Below, one piece after another: positions 61,680 to 64,000 of a DNA stretch of 64,000 bases. Source of the stretch: DATKXO01 sp035528995 (GTDB lineage: Bacteria; Planctomycetota; Phycisphaerae; UBA1845). Position 1 is the first letter of the stretch. Each line of letters opens with the position of its first letter. Under the pieces are notes generated by a model. It saw only the letters and a list, made by a program, of their open reading frames with translations, was not told the DNA's origin and searched no databases. Location of the stretch: positions 19,366 through 83,365 of the forward strand of contig DATKXO010000110.1 in NCBI GenBank assembly GCA_035528995.1. Direction: 5' to 3'. A program made the position numbers and the translations under genes.

Positions 61680-62096
61680 TCAGCGGTCCAGCGTGATCTG
61701 CCGGTTATCCGCCTCGTTCTTGGCGGTCATCGAGTAGCCGCGGTCCTGGCGCTGGTGGTTCACCTTCAGCTTCTGCAGGTAGAGCTTGTGGACATCCTCG
61801 GCCGTCAGACCGACACACTGGGCCATGCTCACCCAGAAGAACAGCAGGTCGATCACCTCGACGCGGGCGTTCTGCAGGTCGTGCAGAGCGAAGCGGCGGC
61901 CCTCCTGGGCCTCGGTGCACCAGTGTTTCCAGTAGGTGCAGTCGCGCAGCTCCTCCAGCTCGTTGCTGGCGGCCGCGATGTAATCGTTGAGCCACTGGCC
62001 CGCCTTCTGAGGATCGAAGTCGTCGTGAAGCGACTCTGTATCAAAGCCGACCTTCTTGTTTAGTTCGGCTTGAAGTCTGAAAATCTCGGCTAGCAT
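61680..62096 (-). CDS. Dimeric dUTPase-like all-alpha NTP pyrophosphohydrolase
   Basis: 138 residues, all-helical. Two metal motifs of the dimeric dUTPase family: Glu46-x2-Glu49 in SNELEELRDCTYWKHW and Glu80-x2-Asp83 in RVEVIDLLFFWVSMAQCVGL. The family (dUTPase-2/MazG/HisE type) hydrolyses dUTP or related nucleotides to the monophosphate, guarding DNA against uracil. It ends KNEADNRQITLDR without extra domains. The ATG at 62096 has GGGAG upstream. It is divergent from the ferredoxin gene and convergent with the M20 gene. The minimal size lacks the C-terminal arm of longer trypanosome-type enzymes. Confidence 0.8.
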   Translation of the reverse strand: MLAEIFRLQAELNKKVGFDTESLHDDFDPQKAGQWLNDYIAAASNELEELRDCTYWKHWCTEAQEGRRFALHDLQNARVEVIDLLFFWVSMAQCVGLTAEDVHKLYLQKLKVNHQRQDRGYSMTAKNEADNRQITLDR

Positions 62097-62360
62097 GGCA
62101 GTCTCCCGGATCAGCAGTCTGGAGGCCCTGACGACGACTCATTGTACGGCATCATCGCGTGGCGACAACCGACCGGGCTTGGCCACTGAGCGTGGTCCAC
62201 CGCGGGGCGGCAATGCCGCAAATGCCTCTTGTGTGGCGCGTGATTTGCCGCGAAACTCCCTGCCTGGAAAGTTCGGCCGGGGAGCGCCCGACCGTTGAGT
62301 CAGTCGGGGAGAATCGGCCGGTGCAGAGCGCCGGTCAACCGAAGCAATGGAGAGGACCTG

Positions 62361-62591
62361 ATGGCAAAAAAGCTCAAGATCGAAGTAAACGAGGATGAAT
62401 GCATCGGCGACGGGCTCTGCGCCCAGGAAGCGCCGAACACCTTCGAGATGAACGACGACGACAAGGCCTGCGTCAAGAACCCCCCCGGCGATGACGCCGA
62501 CACGATCCTTGAGGCCGCCAAGGCCTGCCCGGTCGATGCCATCACCGTGACGGACGAGGAGACCGGCGAGCAGCTCTGTCCCGAGGAGTAG
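62361..62591 (+). CDS. Single-cluster ferredoxin with Asp at ligand 2
   Basis: 76 residues. Cluster residues: Cys14-x2-Asp17-x2-Cys20 and Cys56-Pro (CIGDGLC and KACPVDAITV). The Asp in the second ligand position is the arrangement of Pyrococcus furiosus ferredoxin, whose cluster can change between [4Fe-4S] and [3Fe-4S]. Cys37 is extra. The C-terminus (DEETGEQLCPEE) is acidic with another Cys. A small cytoplasmic electron carrier; partner enzyme not identified nearby (the PreT-PreA protein has its own clusters). GGAGAGGACCTG before the ATG at 62361. Confidence 0.85.
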   Translation: MAKKLKIEVNEDECIGDGLCAQEAPNTFEMNDDDKACVKNPPGDDADTILEAAKACPVDAITVTDEETGEQLCPEE

Positions 62592-62616
62592 GGCGGCTCG
62601 CTTTCATGGTCCCGGT

Positions 62617-62638
62617 CTGCCGGCGGTTCAGCCGGCAG
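62617..62638 (+). terminator. Hairpin after the ferredoxin gene
   Basis: CTGCCGGC-GGTTCA-GCCGGCAG, perfect 8-bp stem 26 bases after the stop. No T-run. Confidence 0.4.
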
Positions 62639-62661
62639 ATGGACCAGCACACCGACTTGAC

Positions 62662-62707
62662 GACAACCGGCCGGTTCGCCTTGGGTGAGCGCGGGCCGGT
62701 TGTCTTT
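62662..62707 (+). terminator. Terminator between the ferredoxin and helicase genes
   Basis: Perfect 11-bp stem GACAACCGGCC/GGCCGGTTGTC, then TTT. Confidence 0.6.
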
Positions 62708-62783
62708 GCGCAGGGCCGGTGGAAGTTTCCGCAGCCAACGGCTAGCTTGCTGCTTGCGCAGCATCCCCAAGAGACGGCCTGCC

Positions 62784-64000
62784 ATGAACGTCGAATCCCT
62801 GCTCACCCGCATCAGAGCCTCGAGACGCTACCGGGACCAGATCGTACACCTCGAGGAGCTGCCGGCTCGACCGGCCCGCTTCGCCGAGCCGTCCGCGCCT
62901 TTGCATCCGGCGATTCGCGATGCACTGGCCTCCCTGGGTATCGAGCGGCTCTATACCCACCAGGCGGCGGCCGTCGATGCCGCCGTCGCCGGGCGCGACG
63001 TGGTGATCGTGACTTCCACCGCCTCGGGAAAGACCCTCTGCTACAACGTGCCGGTGCTCAGCGCGCTCCTGCAGGACCCCGGCGCCCGGGCCCTGTATCT
63101 GTTCCCCACCAAGGCCCTCGCCCAGGACCAGTTGGGCGCCTTGCAGCGACTGATCGCCGCCGACCCTCGCCTGGCTCACATCAAGGCCTCCACCTACGAT
63201 GGTGACACGCCGCAGAGTCGGCGCAAGGCCGCACGAGCCGGCGCCTCCATCATCCTCACCAACCCCGACATGCTGCACAGCACGATTCTCCCGCAGCACG
63301 GCCGCTGGGCCCGTGAGGGCTTCCTGACCAATCTGCGCTACGTCGTCATCGACGAGTTGCACAGCTACCGCGGCATCTTCGGGTCACAGGTCGCCGGCGT
63401 GATCCGTCGGCTCCGGCGGGCCTGCCGACCGCACGGCGAGCCGGTCTTCATCGCCTCCAGCGCAACCATCGCCAACCCCGGCGAACTGGCCACTCGGCTC
63501 ATCGGCCGCGACGTCACCGTCATCGACGACGACGGCTCGCCTCGCGGAAGAAAGTGCTTCGTGTTCTGGAACCCGCCCTTCGTCGGCCACGATCGGCTCG
63601 AACGCCGATCGGCCAATATGGAGGGCCAGGACCTGATGCACGAGCTGATCGTGGAGGGATGCCAGACCATCACCTTCGCCAGGTCGCGCGTGGCGGCCGA
63701 ACTGATCTACAAGTACCTGCACGAGAACCTGCAAAGGCGGCACCCCGAACTGGCGGGGCGCGTTCGCCCCTACCGTGGCGGCTATCTGCCCGCCGAAAGA
63801 CGTCAGATCGAGAAGCAGCTCTTCTCCGGCAAGCTCCTGGGCGTGTGCAGCACCAACGCCCTCGAGCTGGGCATCGACGTGGGCTCCCTGGACGCCGCCT
63901 TGATCGTCGGCTTCCCCGGGACCATCTGCAGCACCTGGCAGCAGGCCGGCCGTGCCGGGCGCACGCGCGAGGACTCCCTCTGCGTCCTCATCGCCTACAG
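62784..64000 (+). CDS. YprA/MrfA-like superfamily 2 helicase (C-terminus cut by window edge)
   Basis: 405 residues visible, with the gene continuing past the window. Q-like and motif I region YTHQAAAV and TSTASGKT (77-84), motif Ia LYLFPTKALAQDQL, motif II DELHSYRGIFGSQ (190-193 DELH), motif III ASSATIANP, motif V NALELGIDVGSLDA and motif VI QQAGRAGRTRE. The DELHxYRGxFG and the long C-terminal extension expected (DUF1998, not yet reached) point to YprA/MrfA-type helicases, linked to DNA repair of crosslinks in Bacillus. ATG 62784 is the first in-frame start after the terminator. Cytoplasmic. Confidence 0.88.
   Translation, partial: MNVESLLTRIRASRRYRDQIVHLEELPARPARFAEPSAPLHPAIRDALASLGIERLYTHQAAAVDAAVAGRDVVIVTSTASGKTLCYNVPVLSALLQDPGARALYLFPTKALAQDQLGALQRLIAADPRLAHIKASTYDGDTPQSRRKAARAGASIILTNPDMLHSTILPQHGRWAREGFLTNLRYVVIDELHSYRGIFGSQVAGVIRRLRRACRPHGEPVFIASSATIANPGELATRLIGRDVTVIDDDGSPRGRKCFVFWNPPFVGHDRLERRSANMEGQDLMHELIVEGCQTITFARSRVAAELIYKYLHENLQRRHPELAGRVRPYRGGYLPAERRQIEKQLFSGKLLGVCSTNALELGIDVGSLDAALIVGFPGTICSTWQQAGRAGRTREDSLCVLIAY

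Noticed and set aside
1..64000. CRISPR arrays, rRNA genes, intact insertion sequences
   Set aside because: None seen when scanning for regular repeats, rRNA-like conserved segments or transposase genes with complete motifs.

Overview
The window looks like a chromosomal segment of a planctomycete, most likely a Phycisphaerae-type lineage. The base composition is very GC-rich. Several exported proteins end in planctomycete dockerin-like or Ca-binding motifs of the form D-x-D-x-DVDLxDFxxFQ (7501-8871, 22218-24518, 39415-42678, 52996-54819). There is a PEP-CTERM protein (51898-52602), a protein with a pseudopilin H-X9-DG-like tail (10328-12376), and many signal-peptide or lipobox proteins. The species cannot be read from sequence alone.

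Layout. 1-2.4 kb: edge of a membrane gene, a 55-residue lipoprotein and a class III aminotransferase homologue that has lost its PLP lysine. 2.9-5.5 kb: a one-chain PreT-PreA (dihydropyrimidine dehydrogenase-like) flavo-Fe-S protein. 5.5-9.1 kb: an accessory three-gene minus-strand cassette (dockerin-like secreted protein, HExxH lipoprotein, helical secreted protein) lying between inverted copies of GGTGACTGTCCC. 10.3-19.6 kb: minus-strand run of purL (fused to PurS-like sequence), purQ, an NhaC-type antiporter and two exported proteins. 19.9-28.4 kb: FIST sensor, a frameshifted exported protein, a beta-propeller lipoprotein, a receiver-GAF-HD-GYP regulator and a GT4 glycosyltransferase. 28.3-43.8 kb: exported amidohydrolase, a 933-residue Cys-repeat/RTX lipoprotein with its own promoter and long leader, an HDOD protein, a large exported protein, nadB, an M36 peptidase and a nitrilase-family enzyme. 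44-52.6 kb: membrane-anchored thioredoxin preceded by a possible leaderless small ORF, two zinc-ribbon paralogues beside a hydrolase remnant, uvrA, an S41 peptidase and the PEP-CTERM gene with two upstream dyads. 53-64 kb: beta-helix protein with an in-frame TGA in its signal region, an EF-G paralogue, a gene desert with a possible small RNA, a PH-domain membrane protein, an acidic-tailed DUF2007-like protein, small conserved proteins, an M20 amidohydrolase, a dimeric-dUTPase-like protein, an Asp-type ferredoxin and the start of a YprA/MrfA-like helicase.

How the genes relate. Housekeeping functions (purine and NAD synthesis, excision repair, a translation-factor paralogue) are interleaved with an envelope and exoprotein repertoire. 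I see no CRISPR array, intact insertion sequence, rRNA or convincing tRNA. The most unusual items are the aminotransferase pseudoenzyme candidate, the bracketed metallopeptidase cassette, the heptanucleotide repeat inside purL, the paired TGACA-N6-TGTCA dyads before the PEP-CTERM gene, and several small disruptions (frameshift, in-frame stop, deletion scar). Promoter and terminator calls were made by eye.
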